Origin: Hydrogenophilales bacterium
GTDB taxonomy: Bacteria; Pseudomonadota; Gammaproteobacteria; Burkholderiales; Thiobacillaceae
Reading direction: 5' to 3'
Length of the DNA: 64,000 nucleotides
NCBI GenBank assembly: GCA_016703155.1
Contig: JADJCP010000001.1
Span: 124,001 to 188,000 of the forward strand
The stretch's first letter is position 1, and each line of letters starts with the position of its first letter. Shown here in pieces: positions 1 to 8,701 of this stretch. The position numbers were made by a program, and so were the translations under genes. The notes below the pieces were generated by a model. The model saw only the letters and a program-made list of their open reading frames with translations, made no database searches and had not been told where the DNA came from.

Positions 1-57
1 AAGAAACGCAGCTTGCGCGGCATCCAGCAAAGGCGAGTCGGTTTGAGTCCTGGGCAT
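1..57 (-). CDS. 5' end of an unidentified gene (runs off the window)
   Basis: An ATG on the minus strand at 57-55 opens a frame that stays open for all 19 codons to the window edge (it begins MPRTQTDSPLLDAA). I see no clear Shine-Dalgarno sequence upstream. Too little is visible to assign a family. It would be divergent from the cytochrome c locus at 262, so 58-261 would hold both promoters. Confidence 0.3.
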   Translation of the reverse strand, partial: MPRTQTDSPLLDAAQAAFL

Positions 58-261
58 GCGAACACCGTACAGGCGACGAAAGAGGCACCAATTTTACCCA
101 TCAGACGCCGAACCGCACAGGCCGTCGAAATAACGCCGAGCCCGAGCGGTTATTGAATTTTAGCATTCGCCTGGCAAAGACTTAGCAACGTGCCGCCCGC
201 AGGCCACCTAACCTTCACAGCGCGTAAACCACACATCATTCTTTCAAGGAGACTTAACGCC

Positions 262-786
262 ATGACGATACAACTTCTCACCGCAGCCGTGCTCACTACC
301 TTCGCCTTGCTGGCCCAGAGCGCAACGGCCGCCGGTTCCAGTTCCAGCTCCAAGCGGGATTCAAACCTCGTCGAGCGCGGCAAGTATCTGGTCAAGATCA
401 GCGGTTGCAATGACTGCCATACCCCCGGCTACATGCCAGCCGATGGCCATGTGCCGCTGCGACTATGGTTGACCGGCAGCGCGGTTTGATTCCAGGGCGC
501 CTGGGGCACGACCTACCCGACCAACCTGCGATTGTCGATGAACGCCCTCAGCGAGGCGGAATGGCTGGTTCGCGCACGCCAGCCGATGCGTCCGCCTATG
601 CCTTGGTTCAATTTACAGGACATGACCGACCGCGACCTGCTGGCCATATACCGTTTCGTGCGCTCACTCGGCCCCGCCGGCGAACCGACGCCGGTTGCCG
701 TCGCACCCGGCGAGCGGGTGGATACGCCCTATTTCGAGTTCATGCCAAAGAACCTGCCAGTGCCGGCCCAGCAAGCCCGCCGCTGA
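262..786 (+). pseudogene. Monoheme cytochrome c interrupted by an in-frame TGA
   Basis: The ATG at 262 follows AAGGAG (246-251). The first 75 codons encode a signal peptide (MTIQLLTAAVLTTFALLAQS), a Ser-rich linker and one CxxCH heme site (CNDCH) after YLVKISG. Codon 487-489 is TGA, but the same frame then continues without a shift through FQGAWGTTYPTNLR and PPMPW to DRDLLAIYRFVRSLG and a stop at 784-786. That order is typical of small periplasmic monoheme cytochromes, whose next segment is usually VGFQG; a GGA to TGA change would give exactly what is seen. About 174 residues would be encoded without the stop. It precedes the E1 alpha gene by about 40 bases. Either a recent pseudogene or a base-call error; function as an electron carrier is inferred from the family. 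Confidence 0.8.
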
Positions 787-826
787 ACTGCGTCCACGAA
801 ACACGCCCAGCCCCGGAGATCACATC

Positions 827-1792
827 ATGCAAGCTCAACCAAATACCGACGCCGCATTGCGCCGGTTGGAAACCATGCAACTGATCCGCGCCTACGAATT
901 GGCCCTGGTCGAACTGCAACGCGCCGGCGCCCCCGGCACCTGCACCAGCGTCGGCCAGGAAGCCTGCGCCGTCGGTGTGATCGAAGCCCTGGACGCACGC
1001 GACCGCATCGTCAGCAACCACCGCAGTGCCGGCCACCTGATCGCGCGCGGCGCCGAACCGCGTCGACTGATGGCCGAGGTGCTCGGGCGGGTCGATGGCT
1101 ATTGCGGCGGTCGCAGCGGCAGCCTGCATATTTCGGCGCAGGAACTCGGCGTGGTATTGACCTCCACCATCGTCGGCGGCGAGCTGTCGATGGCACCCGG
1201 CGTCGCCTTGGCGCAGAAAATGGGCAAAGGCGATCCCGGCGGCATCGTCGCGGTGTTCTTCGGCGACGGCGCCGCCTGCGAGGGCATCTTCCACGAAGCA
1301 CTGAATCTGGCGGTGCTGTGGCAACTTCCGCTGCTGTTCGTTTGCGAAAACAATCAGTGGCAAGCCTTTGTGCACCGCTTGGAAACCATGGCCGAAGCCG
1401 CCATCGCCGATTGGGCGCGCGGCCATGGCCTGATGGTTGAAACGGTGGACGGCAATGATGTCGACGCCGTCCAGGATGCCGCCGCGCGGGCGGTGGCGCA
1501 GATACGCGCCAGCGGCGGCCCGGCCTTTCTGGAGCTGTCCACTTACCGCCAGCGTGGCCACTTCGAACCCGACGACCAGACTTATGTCGACCCGACCGAA
1601 CTGCGTGGCTGGCTGCGCCGCGACCCAATTCGCCTGTACAGCGAGCGCTTGCGGGCGCGCGGTCTGATCGATAGCGCCGGATTGACCGCGCTGCAACTTC
1701 GAATCGACGCAAGTATCACCGCCGCGCTCGCCTACGCCCAAACCAGCGCCTGGCCGTCGCCCGAGACGCTGACCGAATATGTCTACGCCTGA
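827..1792 (+). CDS. TPP-dependent dehydrogenase E1 component, alpha subunit (pyruvate/acetoin type)
   Basis: 321 residues, the usual length for E1 alpha of pyruvate, acetoin or branched-chain 2-oxo acid dehydrogenase complexes. The thiamine-diphosphate motif GDGAACEGIFHEALNLA starts near residue 145 and ends in ENN; the N-terminal TSVGQEACAVGV and SNHRSAGHLIARG segments are also typical. The start at 827 has GGAG at 814-817; upstream codons in the same frame lie inside the preceding cytochrome locus and are not used. The beta subunit follows 22 bases downstream. In such complexes E1 decarboxylates the 2-oxo acid and passes the acyl group to lipoyl-E2. No E2 or E3 gene is nearby, so the exact substrate (pyruvate, acetoin or branched-chain acid) cannot be told. 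Confidence 0.88.
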   Translation: MQAQPNTDAALRRLETMQLIRAYELALVELQRAGAPGTCTSVGQEACAVGVIEALDARDRIVSNHRSAGHLIARGAEPRRLMAEVLGRVDGYCGGRSGSLHISAQELGVVLTSTIVGGELSMAPGVALAQKMGKGDPGGIVAVFFGDGAACEGIFHEALNLAVLWQLPLLFVCENNQWQAFVHRLETMAEAAIADWARGHGLMVETVDGNDVDAVQDAAARAVAQIRASGGPAFLELSTYRQRGHFEPDDQTYVDPTELRGWLRRDPIRLYSERLRARGLIDSAGLTALQLRIDASITAALAYAQTSAWPSPETLTEYVYA

Positions 1793-1814
1793 AACGAGGA
1801 AGGAACGCATCGCC

Positions 1815-2879
1815 ATGACCCCATACTCTGCAATTCCAAAAATGAGCCGGATGACCGCCGAACAAGCCATGCATCAGGCGCTGCGCGAGGAATTCCAGCG
1901 CGATCCCGACGTCATGCTGATGGGCGAAGGCGTCGCCACCAAGCGCCGCGATCTGCTGGATGACTTTAGCGCCGCCCGCGTGCGCAACACGCCGTTGGCC
2001 GAGGCCATCATCGCCGGCACAGCGGTCGGCGCCGCCGCCAGTGGACTGCGGCCGGTAATCGATCTGCTGTTCGCGCCGTTCATGACCTATGCGATGGATG
2101 CTCTGGTCAACAGCGCCGGCAAGCTGCGCTATCTCTCCGGCGGCCAGTTCCGGTTTCCGCTGGTCGCCATCGGCATGACCGGCGGCGGATGGAGCGTCGG
2201 CGGCCAGCACAACCACAACCTGGAAGCGATGTTCGTGCATGCGCCGGGACTCAAAGTAGTGATGCCCGCCGCGCCAGCCGATTTCAAAGGATTGCTCAAA
2301 GCCGCGATCCGCGATGACAACCCGGTGTTGTTCTTTGCCGACATCGGCCTGCTGCATGAAGCGGGCGACGTGCCCGAGCAGGACGACTTCATCGTCCCCA
2401 TCGGCCGCGCCGCCGTGCGCCGCGTCGGCGATGACGTGACGCTGGTCGCCTACGCGAAGACCGTCAATGTCTGCATGCAGGCGGCAGCGCAACTCGAAGC
2501 CGAAGGCATCGCGGCGGAAGTCATCGACCTGCGCAGCCTGAAGCCGCTGGACGTCGATAGCGTGTTGAATTCGGTGCGAAAAACCGGGCGGCTGATCATC
2601 GTCCATGAAGCCAGCGGACTCTGCGGCATCGCCGCCGAACTCGCCTCCCTCGCCGCAACGCACGCCTACGCCAGCCTGCGCGCACCGATCATTCGTCTGA
2701 CCGGACCGGACGCCCCCGCCGCCGCTTCATGGGTTTTGGAACAGGCCGCCATCCCCACTGTGGAAGCAGTGGCGCAGGCCTCCCGCGATCTGGTCGAGTT
2801 CATGCCTGTCAGCCTGTCAGAGACAAATCTCTGCACCCCGAACCACCGATCAGCCGGTAGCCAATCCTGTATATATTGA
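1815..2879 (+). CDS. TPP-dependent dehydrogenase E1 component, beta subunit
   Basis: 354 residues from ATG 1815, chosen because GAGGAAGGA lies at 1796-1804; an in-frame ATG at 1779 lies inside the alpha gene. The protein has the transketolase pyrimidine-binding region (MGEGVA, TPLAEAIIAGTAVGAAASG) and a C-terminal transketolase domain (VIDLRSLKPLDVDSV, IVHEASG), the normal E1 beta layout. With the upstream gene it should form an alpha2beta2 E1. The last 25-30 residues (after DLVEFMPV) look unlike the family end and may be a tail created by a lost stop or a base error. Substrate is unresolved for the reason given for the alpha subunit. Confidence 0.88.
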   Translation: MTPYSAIPKMSRMTAEQAMHQALREEFQRDPDVMLMGEGVATKRRDLLDDFSAARVRNTPLAEAIIAGTAVGAAASGLRPVIDLLFAPFMTYAMDALVNSAGKLRYLSGGQFRFPLVAIGMTGGGWSVGGQHNHNLEAMFVHAPGLKVVMPAAPADFKGLLKAAIRDDNPVLFFADIGLLHEAGDVPEQDDFIVPIGRAAVRRVGDDVTLVAYAKTVNVCMQAAAQLEAEGIAAEVIDLRSLKPLDVDSVLNSVRKTGRLIIVHEASGLCGIAAELASLAATHAYASLRAPIIRLTGPDAPAAASWVLEQAAIPTVEAVAQASRDLVEFMPVSLSETNLCTPNHRSAGSQSCIY

Positions 2880-3171
2880 TAATACAAGTGTGATTGATAT
2901 TGACTTGATCAGCGGCTTCGACTGGGGTTCCGGCAATACTCGGAAGAATGAGAAGCACGGCGCCATGGCGGCGGAAGCGACAATTTCCAGCGCATTTACA
3001 AACCCCTTGCCGAGGCTTGGGCGCTACATGACAATTCGGCCAACACCCCTATACAGCCGGAATCCAGTGGGAACAAGACTAAACGCCCGCCGTGCGGCAT
3101 GACGGATTTCTAGAGGTGCCCAGCAAGATTAAATACCCGATCTGGTTATTCCTGATGCCAACAACTCACCA
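2880..3171. other. Intergenic stretch without a supported gene
   Basis: A possible 70-codon frame here (2890-3102) has no ribosome-binding site and no recognisable composition or motif. I see no strong hairpin with a T-run. It probably carries the end of the E1 transcript and the promoter of the peptidase gene. Confidence 0.4.
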
Positions 3172-4026
3172 ATGAAATACCTTGCCCTCGCCTCGCTACT
3201 AGCCGCCTTAGTCCTTCAAGCCCCCGCTGCCAGCGCCGATCAGGGCATTATCGACGCGTGGTGCGATTATCTTGGTACACGCCTACGCAGCGTTTCCAAT
3301 GAGACCTGTCGGGACCAGAATTTCGAGGCTGCAAGGGAACTTACCCCCCGAGGCAACGCCCTGGTTTTTCGGACGATTGCAGCCACCCAGCCCCAGGATC
3401 CATCGGTGGCGGCCAAGCGTATTCTTGTCATCGGCGGTATCCATGGCGATGAACTCACCTCTATTTCCATCGTGTTTCGCTGGCTGGGGTGGGCTCAGGA
3501 ACCGGACGCGGCAATCTATCATTGGCGCTTCATTCCGCTGGCCAACCCCGATGGCTTCAAGGCTCGCCCATCCACCCGGGTAAATGCCAATGGTGTCGAC
3601 ATCAACCGTAACTTTCAGACGCCGGATTGGGCAAAAGAAGCCCAAACGTACTGGGTCAAGCGCACCGGGCGCGACCCACGGCGCTACCCGGGGAAGGCCG
3701 CCGGCTCGGAAATCGAGACGCGCTGGCTGCAAGCGCAGGTCGACGATTTTCAGCCCGATCTGGTCATCAGTGTGCACGCCCCTTACAACCTGCTCGACTA
3801 CGATGGCCCTGTGCCCAAGCCACTGCGTTTTGGCCGATTGACGCTCAACCAGCTCGGCGTATACCCGGGCTCGATGGGCAACTACTGCGGGTTGTTCAAG
3901 CAGATTCCGGTCGTGACCATCGAGTTGCCCAACGCCACCAGCATGCCCGACCCGCGCGAGCAGCAGGCGATGTGGCGCGACATGCTGGTATGGATAAAGG
4001 ACAACATCAAGGTCAGCGCGCCTTGA
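3172..4026 (+). CDS. Secreted M14-family zinc carboxypeptidase / murein peptide amidase-like protein
   Basis: 284 residues with a signal peptide of about 22 residues ending ASA. The M14 zinc ligands are visible: HGDE in IGGIHGDELTS, and the later His in VISVHAP. The substrate-binding Asn-Arg appears in NANGVDINRNF and the catalytic Glu in VVTIELPNA. NPDGF before the binding loop is also typical. The compact size and the HGDE/DINRNF pattern resemble MpaA-like peptidoglycan-peptide amidases rather than digestive carboxypeptidases. It should act in the periplasm on peptides, possibly muropeptides, but the substrate is inference. It stands alone between the E1 genes and the DUF123 gene. Confidence 0.85.
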   Translation: MKYLALASLLAALVLQAPAASADQGIIDAWCDYLGTRLRSVSNETCRDQNFEAARELTPRGNALVFRTIAATQPQDPSVAAKRILVIGGIHGDELTSISIVFRWLGWAQEPDAAIYHWRFIPLANPDGFKARPSTRVNANGVDINRNFQTPDWAKEAQTYWVKRTGRDPRRYPGKAAGSEIETRWLQAQVDDFQPDLVISVHAPYNLLDYDGPVPKPLRFGRLTLNQLGVYPGSMGNYCGLFKQIPVVTIELPNATSMPDPREQQAMWRDMLVWIKDNIKVSAP

Positions 4027-4206
4027 ACCGCACCTGAATCCGGGCAGCCCGGGTGTGCGCGTGGCCTATGCCGAGCCGAAAATCGGTACCGCTGTAGTTC
4101 GACGATCGACGAGGGGTTTTCTTGGACAGCCTGCATCCGCGCTCTGTGTGGTCTCACTTCGCGACACTCTGCGGCATCCCCCGCGCCACCCGGCAATGAT
4201 CGCGCC

Positions 4207-4566
4207 ATGACGACCATCGAGCCATATACCTACCAGCTCGTCATCCGTGTCGGCCGCCGCCTGGAAATCGCCATCGGCCGGCTTGGCACCTTTGCCTTTC
4301 CCGAAGGCACCTATGTCTACACCGGTTCGGCGAAACGAAATTTCGCGGCGCGCATTGCCCGGCATCTGCGCCAGGAAAAAACGCTGCACTGGCATATAGA
4401 CCATCTACTGACCACGCCAGGGGTATCGATAGTCGAAGTACGGCATGCACAGGTGGACGAATGCGTGCTGAACCAGGCAACGCCGGGTGACATCGTGGCG
4501 CCCGGCTTCGGTGCTTCGGATTGTCGAAACCACTGTGGCAGCCATCTGAAACGCCTATCAACCTGA
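4207..4566 (+). CDS. DUF123 / GIY-YIG-like nuclease domain protein
   Basis: 119 residues covering a single DUF123 domain, a GIY-YIG-related fold. GTYVYTGSAKRN corresponds to the GIY-YIG core, followed by the Arg region ARIARHLR, HWHIDHLL and the C-terminal PGFGASDC...HCGSHL signature with paired Cys/His. Members are found in bacteria and archaea, often alone, and the biological role is not established; DNA binding or nicking is suggested only by the fold. ATG 4207 is preceded by a weak ribosome-binding site. Confidence 0.85.
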   Translation: MTTIEPYTYQLVIRVGRRLEIAIGRLGTFAFPEGTYVYTGSAKRNFAARIARHLRQEKTLHWHIDHLLTTPGVSIVEVRHAQVDECVLNQATPGDIVAPGFGASDCRNHCGSHLKRLST

Positions 4567-4772
4567 TTCTGCCGGTACGATGGCGCGCGGCTCAGGTAAA
4601 ATCGGCCGCTACCAGACTTGGATATTTCGTCATTCTGTGATCTCTGTCGTCAAAATCGCCCTGCCCGTGACAGATATGGCCCGCTCCGTAAGGTTGGCCC
4701 TTGGGCTGAGCCCATCTCACGCGGTCCACAGCGGAACGATCCCGATCCAGCACACCCTGGCTTACCGCTGAC

Positions 4773-5684
4773 ATGCCGCAAACTTTCCCCGGCGCTGCCT
4801 GCGAGGTGGTGATCGTCAATTACAACGCCGGCCCGGTCCTGACCGAAGCCGTGCGGGCGATACTGCCCTGCCCGTCGGTCCGGGAGGTGATCGTCGTCGA
4901 CAACCGGTCGCAGGATGGCAGCGTCGAGCATCTGGAATCGGCATTGCCGGGAGAAACCCGGCTGCGGGTCATCCGCAATTCGGGCAACCTCGGCTTCGCG
5001 GCCGGCTGCAATACCGCCATGGCCTTTTTCCAGAGCCCCTACCAGCTATTCATCAACCCGGATTGCCTGGTCGACCCGCTCTCCATCGGTGAGATGATCG
5101 GCACCCTGGAACTCAATCCAGACGCGGGCATGGCCGGTCCCTTGCTGGTCAATACCGATGGCAGCGAGCAATCCGGCGGGCGGCGCGGCGTTCCGACACC
5201 GTGGCGCTCCTTCGTACGCGCTTTCGGGCTATCCCGTTTCAGCAACCGTTACCCGCGCCTGTTCTCCGATTTCCTCATGCACAAGGAGCCCTTGCCTGAC
5301 CGGCCCATCGACATCGAGGCGATCTCCGGCGCCTGCATGCTGGTGCGCAATCGTGCCTTGCTCGAAGTCGGCCCGCTCGACGCGGGTTACTTCATGCACT
5401 GCGAGGATCTGGACTGGTGCATGCGCTTTCGACAACGCGGCTGGAAGATCCTGTTTGTCCCCGAGGCTCGGGTAGTGCATTATCTCGGCGCATGCAGCCG
5501 ATCCAGACCCATCTTCGTCGAATGGCACAAGCACAAGGGCATGATGCGCTTTTACCGGAAGTTCTTCCGGCACCAGTATCCGGGCGTGCTGATGTGGCTG
5601 GTGGCCTTGGGCGTCTGGCTGCGCTTCGGGGTGCTCGTCCTGTACTATCTGGGCCAGCGCCTCGGGCGGGCTCTGGGGGCGTAG
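4773..5684 (+). CDS. Glycosyltransferase family 2 (rhamnosyltransferase-like)
   Basis: 303 residues. The GT-A nucleotide-sugar fold is shown by VVIVNYNAG, VIVVDNRSQDGS, NLGFAAGCN and the DXD-like FINPDC. Further on are SGACMLVRN and the catalytic-region motif HCEDLDWCMR; a hydrophobic C-terminal helix (about residues 270-290) may touch the membrane. It likely transfers a sugar, perhaps a deoxyhexose, to a lipid-linked precursor. It lies just upstream of a polyprenyl-phosphate glycosyltransferase and exosortase H, a usual setting for extracellular polysaccharide and protein-sorting clusters. Confidence 0.87.
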   Translation: MPQTFPGAACEVVIVNYNAGPVLTEAVRAILPCPSVREVIVVDNRSQDGSVEHLESALPGETRLRVIRNSGNLGFAAGCNTAMAFFQSPYQLFINPDCLVDPLSIGEMIGTLELNPDAGMAGPLLVNTDGSEQSGGRRGVPTPWRSFVRAFGLSRFSNRYPRLFSDFLMHKEPLPDRPIDIEAISGACMLVRNRALLEVGPLDAGYFMHCEDLDWCMRFRQRGWKILFVPEARVVHYLGACSRSRPIFVEWHKHKGMMRFYRKFFRHQYPGVLMWLVALGVWLRFGVLVLYYLGQRLGRALGA

Positions 5685-5730
5685 TCATTCCAGAGCCCAG
5701 TTCCACCCCGGGCCGGCCGCTCAGTCGACC

Positions 5731-6738
5731 ATGACCCTGGAATTATTGCTCCCCATCCTGGTCGGATTCGCCGCCTGGGGGATCACCGCCTGGGTGTATC
5801 GGCGCGCCGAGCGGCTGCATCTCATCGAATATCCGAACTTTCGGTCGTCGCATGAATATCCCACGCCCAGCGGCGGCGGTCTTGGCATCGTCCTCGCCTC
5901 ACTGGCCGCGGGCGTCTGGCTTTGCCGCGATTGCGGCCCGGAATACTGGACGATACTCGCGCTCGCCACACTCATTGCCGCCGTTGGCCTGCGCGACGAC
6001 TTGCACCATTTATCAAAGGGCGTCCGCTTCGGTGTCCAGCTACTCGCCTCCGCCATGCTGGCGATAACCACCCTGGCCATGCCGGAGATCAGCGCGCCGG
6101 GCCTGGCACTTTTTGTATTCATGGTGCTGGCCGGGGTCTGGTGGATCAACCTGTTCAACTTCATGGACGGCATCGACGGCATCGCCGGTTCCCAGGCCAT
6201 CTTCATGCTCGGCACCGCCACCCTGGCCGGTACCTGGTTTCATCCCGATTTCGCGGCCTCGCCGACCTGGTTATGGATGCTCGTCATCGGCGCGGCGACC
6301 TTCGGCTTTCTCTGGCACAACTGGGCACCGGCGCGCATCTTCATGGGCGATACCGGCAGCACCTATCTCGCCTTCATGATTCTGGCCCTGGCCTCGGTTT
6401 CCATCAGCGAGGGCTGGCTGAGTTATTCCTTCTGGTTGATTCTGGGCGCGGTATTCATCGCCGATACCAGCATTACCCTGGTGCGCCGCATGGCCAGCGG
6501 CCAACGCTGGCTTGAAGCGCATCGCAGCCATGCCTATCAGCGCTTGGCTCGGCGCTGGCACTCGCATGCCAAAGCGACCGGCCTGACCATCGCCGTCAAT
6601 CAACTCTGGCTGGCTCCCCTTGCCTGGCTGTCGTTGAGCCGTATCGACTGGGCGCCATTCCTGGTGGCCGTGGCCTACGCACCCATCGTCGCGGGCGTTC
6701 TGCTACTTGACGCCGGCAAGCCAGATCAGGGAACCTAG
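5731..6738 (+). CDS. WecA/MraY-like undecaprenyl-phosphate sugar-1-phosphate transferase
   Basis: 335 residues with about ten membrane helices. The diagnostic cytoplasmic motifs are all present: LRDD (DDxxD-like) near residue 88, NLFNFMDGIDGIAG, the GDTGS element in RIFMGDTGS, and the His-rich loop HRSHAYQRLARR. The family moves a sugar-1-phosphate from a UDP-sugar to undecaprenyl phosphate, the first membrane step of O-antigen or exopolysaccharide repeat synthesis. It is larger than some initiating transferases and lies between a GT2 gene and xrtH, so a role in making the glycan or anchor used with exosortase-processed proteins is reasonable but inferred. Confidence 0.88.
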   Translation: MTLELLLPILVGFAAWGITAWVYRRAERLHLIEYPNFRSSHEYPTPSGGGLGIVLASLAAGVWLCRDCGPEYWTILALATLIAAVGLRDDLHHLSKGVRFGVQLLASAMLAITTLAMPEISAPGLALFVFMVLAGVWWINLFNFMDGIDGIAGSQAIFMLGTATLAGTWFHPDFAASPTWLWMLVIGAATFGFLWHNWAPARIFMGDTGSTYLAFMILALASVSISEGWLSYSFWLILGAVFIADTSITLVRRMASGQRWLEAHRSHAYQRLARRWHSHAKATGLTIAVNQLWLAPLAWLSLSRIDWAPFLVAVAYAPIVAGVLLLDAGKPDQGT

Positions 6739-6768
6739 CGCACAACCACAGCGTAAGCCATCCGCACC

Positions 6769-7275
6769 ATGCTCAGATTTTTCCTGCTGTTCCTGCTCAT
6801 CCAGGGCGTACTGTTTACCTTGGACATTCTGGAACCGGTACGTCAGGCGTTTGTCCTGCCCTTCACCGAATTGCTGGCGCGTACCAGCGCCTGGCTGGTC
6901 ACCCTGTTCGATGCCCGGGTACATGCCGAGGGCATCATCCTGCGCAATATCCAGAACGGCTTCGCCGTATCCATCGAACCCGGCTGCAACGGCATCGAGG
7001 CCAGCATCGTCCTGATCGCCGCCATCCTCGCCTTCCCGGCCCCCTGGAAACACAAGCTGATTGGCCTGCTGGCCGGCCTGACCGCCATTCAGGCGCTGAA
7101 TCTGGTACGCATCATCAGCCTGTTCTACCTGGGTCAGTGGAATATGGACGTCTTCGAGTGGGCTCACCTGTACCTCTGGCAGGCCCTGATCATGCTGGAT
7201 GCCCTGGTGGTCTTCGTCATCTGGGTAAGACTGATACCCGCGACAACCCGCACGCCGGCGACGGCCGCCCCATGA
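6769..7275 (+). CDS. xrtH: Exosortase H (XrtH)
   Basis: 168 residues, multi-pass. The exosortase/archaeosortase catalytic residues can be placed: Cys73 in EPGCNGIEAS, Arg114 in LNLVRII and His133 in FEWAHLYLW. The short length (about 170 residues rather than about 290) and the flanking partner gene fit exosortase H, the type described for IPTLxxWG-CTERM substrates. These enzymes cut C-terminal sorting signals at the inner membrane. The stop overlaps the next start by 4 bases (ATGA). No protein with an IPTL-type C-terminal signal was seen in this window, so substrates must lie elsewhere. Confidence 0.88.
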   Translation: MLRFFLLFLLIQGVLFTLDILEPVRQAFVLPFTELLARTSAWLVTLFDARVHAEGIILRNIQNGFAVSIEPGCNGIEASIVLIAAILAFPAPWKHKLIGLLAGLTAIQALNLVRIISLFYLGQWNMDVFEWAHLYLWQALIMLDALVVFVIWVRLIPATTRTPATAAP

Positions 7276-7892
7276 TGTTGCCGAATCAACCGGTACATCG
7301 CTTTTTAATCAAAGTTCTCTTCTGGATGCCGGTCTGCTTTTTGCTGTGGTACTGGCTAGCCGAAGTTTGGTTGCATCCGGTTCAGTGGGCCATGAACGGC
7401 TTGTTCGTGAACCTGCTGCCCAGTGTGGTCAGCGGCGTCGAGGGCCATGATCGACTCCTGGAGATCGTCACCCGTCTGAATGCGCCGCGGTCACCGGGCT
7501 CTGCCGCCGCCGGCGTCATTACCTACGAGATCCGGCCGCTGGTCTACGCCTACAGCCTGCCCCTCTATGCCGCCTTGACCCTGGCGGCCCCGGCGGCCAC
7601 CAAAGGCATCAAGGCGCTCTACCTGGGGGCCGGTCTGCTGGTGCTGCTGCCGTTCATCGCCTGGGGCACGGGCTTCGACATCCTCAAGCATCTGGCTTTC
7701 ACCCTGGGCGCGGAAACGGCGCCCTACCTTGATCTAACCGGTATCAAGCGGGAATTGATCGGCTGGGGCTATCAGTTCGGCTACCTGATCCTGCCGGGGG
7801 TTGTTCCGCTGGCCATCTGGATTGCGCTGCATCGCCAGTTCCTACAGGAACTGGCCCCCGGACTGAAGCAACGCGTGGCTCCCGAACAATGA
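7272..7892 (+). CDS. Exosortase H-associated membrane protein
   Basis: 206 residues translationally coupled to xrtH by an ATGA overlap. It has an N-terminal membrane helix (FLIKVLFWMPVCFLLWYW), a central soluble or periplasmic part and three or four later hydrophobic helices. The architecture and position fit the membrane protein regularly found next to exosortase H; its biochemical job is unknown. The reading frame is also open further upstream within xrtH, but ATG 7272 is the sensible start. It converges with the Rap1a-like gene, the stops being 17 bases apart. Confidence 0.72.
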   Translation: MMLPNQPVHRFLIKVLFWMPVCFLLWYWLAEVWLHPVQWAMNGLFVNLLPSVVSGVEGHDRLLEIVTRLNAPRSPGSAAAGVITYEIRPLVYAYSLPLYAALTLAAPAATKGIKALYLGAGLLVLLPFIAWGTGFDILKHLAFTLGAETAPYLDLTGIKRELIGWGYQFGYLILPGVVPLAIWIALHRQFLQELAPGLKQRVAPEQ

Positions 7893-7909
7893 TTGCCCGG
7901 TAGCACCGT

Positions 7910-8272
7910 CTACTTGCGCGGCTGGCACGGGAAGCGCTCGCTCAAGGCCTTTTTCAGCACGGCAGGCGCGGCTTCCCTAGCCAGTTCCGGGTGCAAACGC
8001 AGCCAACTGACCACTTCCGTCGGCATGCGCAGCTTATCGCCCTCGGCGATACAGAAAGGCAAACGGCCTTTTTCGTAGCTTGCCGCCGTGTCGAGATAAC
8101 CGTTCAGATAGCTGTGGCACATCACGGAAAGCGCCTTGACCTTGTCAGCGCCCTGACACATGCGCAGCAGGGCGCTGGCATCCTGCGGGGCGGCATGCGC
8201 CGGCGCCCCGATCAATAACCAGGCCGATAGCACGCTGACTGCATAGCGCAGTGCTGAATCACATCGAAACAT
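7910..8272 (-). CDS. Rap1a/Tai-like secreted small protein
   Basis: 120 residues with a signal peptide of about 27 residues (cleavage near APAHA). The mature part has four Cys in the spacing of the Rap1a/Tai domain: LLRMCQG, VMCHSYLNGYLDT, LPFCIAEGD and a terminal FPC. Founding members of this fold are immunity proteins against type VI amidase effectors, but most family members lie away from such systems and are of unknown role. No T6SS gene or amidase effector neighbours it, so I do not call immunity. Confidence 0.7.
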   Translation of the reverse strand: MFRCDSALRYAVSVLSAWLLIGAPAHAAPQDASALLRMCQGADKVKALSVMCHSYLNGYLDTAASYEKGRLPFCIAEGDKLRMPTEVVSWLRLHPELAREAAPAVLKKALSERFPCQPRK

Positions 8273-8297
8273 TGTGTCCCCTCTCCCCGGATAGCGC

Positions 8298-8624
8298 TCA
8301 GGAATAGTCCTGAAGTCTCTCCTGAACCAACACCCACGGTGCCGTCACCACGGCCCAGAAGTTGGCCTGTCGGGCCTGCCAGGCGATGGCATCCTCGGTC
8401 GAGGCCGGCGTAACCAGGCCTTGGGCGAGCCATTCGGCGACACCGCCACGGTCATCGGCGGCGATATGCGCGGCGACATCGACCAGATCGGCGCCTGGCG
8501 CCACCTTGATCAACACCCCGCGCGCGAAATGCCGTTGCAATTCGGGCCAACCGATGACCGTGGTCTCCCCATTCAATTGCTGACGAAGTACCTCGATCGA
8601 TTGAGGCGCGGCGTACGTTTTCAT
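8298..8624 (-). CDS. DUF2288 family protein
   Basis: 108 residues with the features of DUF2288: GWPELQRHFARGVLIKVAPG, a VDVAAHIAADD segment, VAEWLAQGLVTP and a C-terminal WVLVQERLQ. No signal peptide or membrane helix, so cytosolic. The function of the family is not known. It is transcribed toward the Rap1a-like gene and divergently from the gene at 8702, leaving 77 bases for both promoters. Confidence 0.72.
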   Translation of the reverse strand: MKTYAAPQSIEVLRQQLNGETTVIGWPELQRHFARGVLIKVAPGADLVDVAAHIAADDRGGVAEWLAQGLVTPASTEDAIAWQARQANFWAVVTAPWVLVQERLQDYS

Positions 8625-8701
8625 GGCGATATTGTAACTTTTCCGGCATCGGCCGGCGCGCCGTACTGATTCTCGTCCGTGACTACTGGATAATCCGGGG
8701 C

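Noticed and set aside
487..489. TGA as selenocysteine or tryptophan codon
   Set aside because: Homologues are expected to have Gly here, no SECIS-like hairpin is evident just downstream, and other genes use TGA as stop.
740..1870. Long minus-strand open frame (376 codons) opposite the E1 alpha gene
   Set aside because: Composition is that of an antisense shadow in GC-rich DNA; the plus strand has clear TPP-enzyme motifs and a ribosome-binding site.
7910..8272. Type VI secretion immunity gene
   Set aside because: Only the fold is shared; no amidase effector or T6SS gene nearby.
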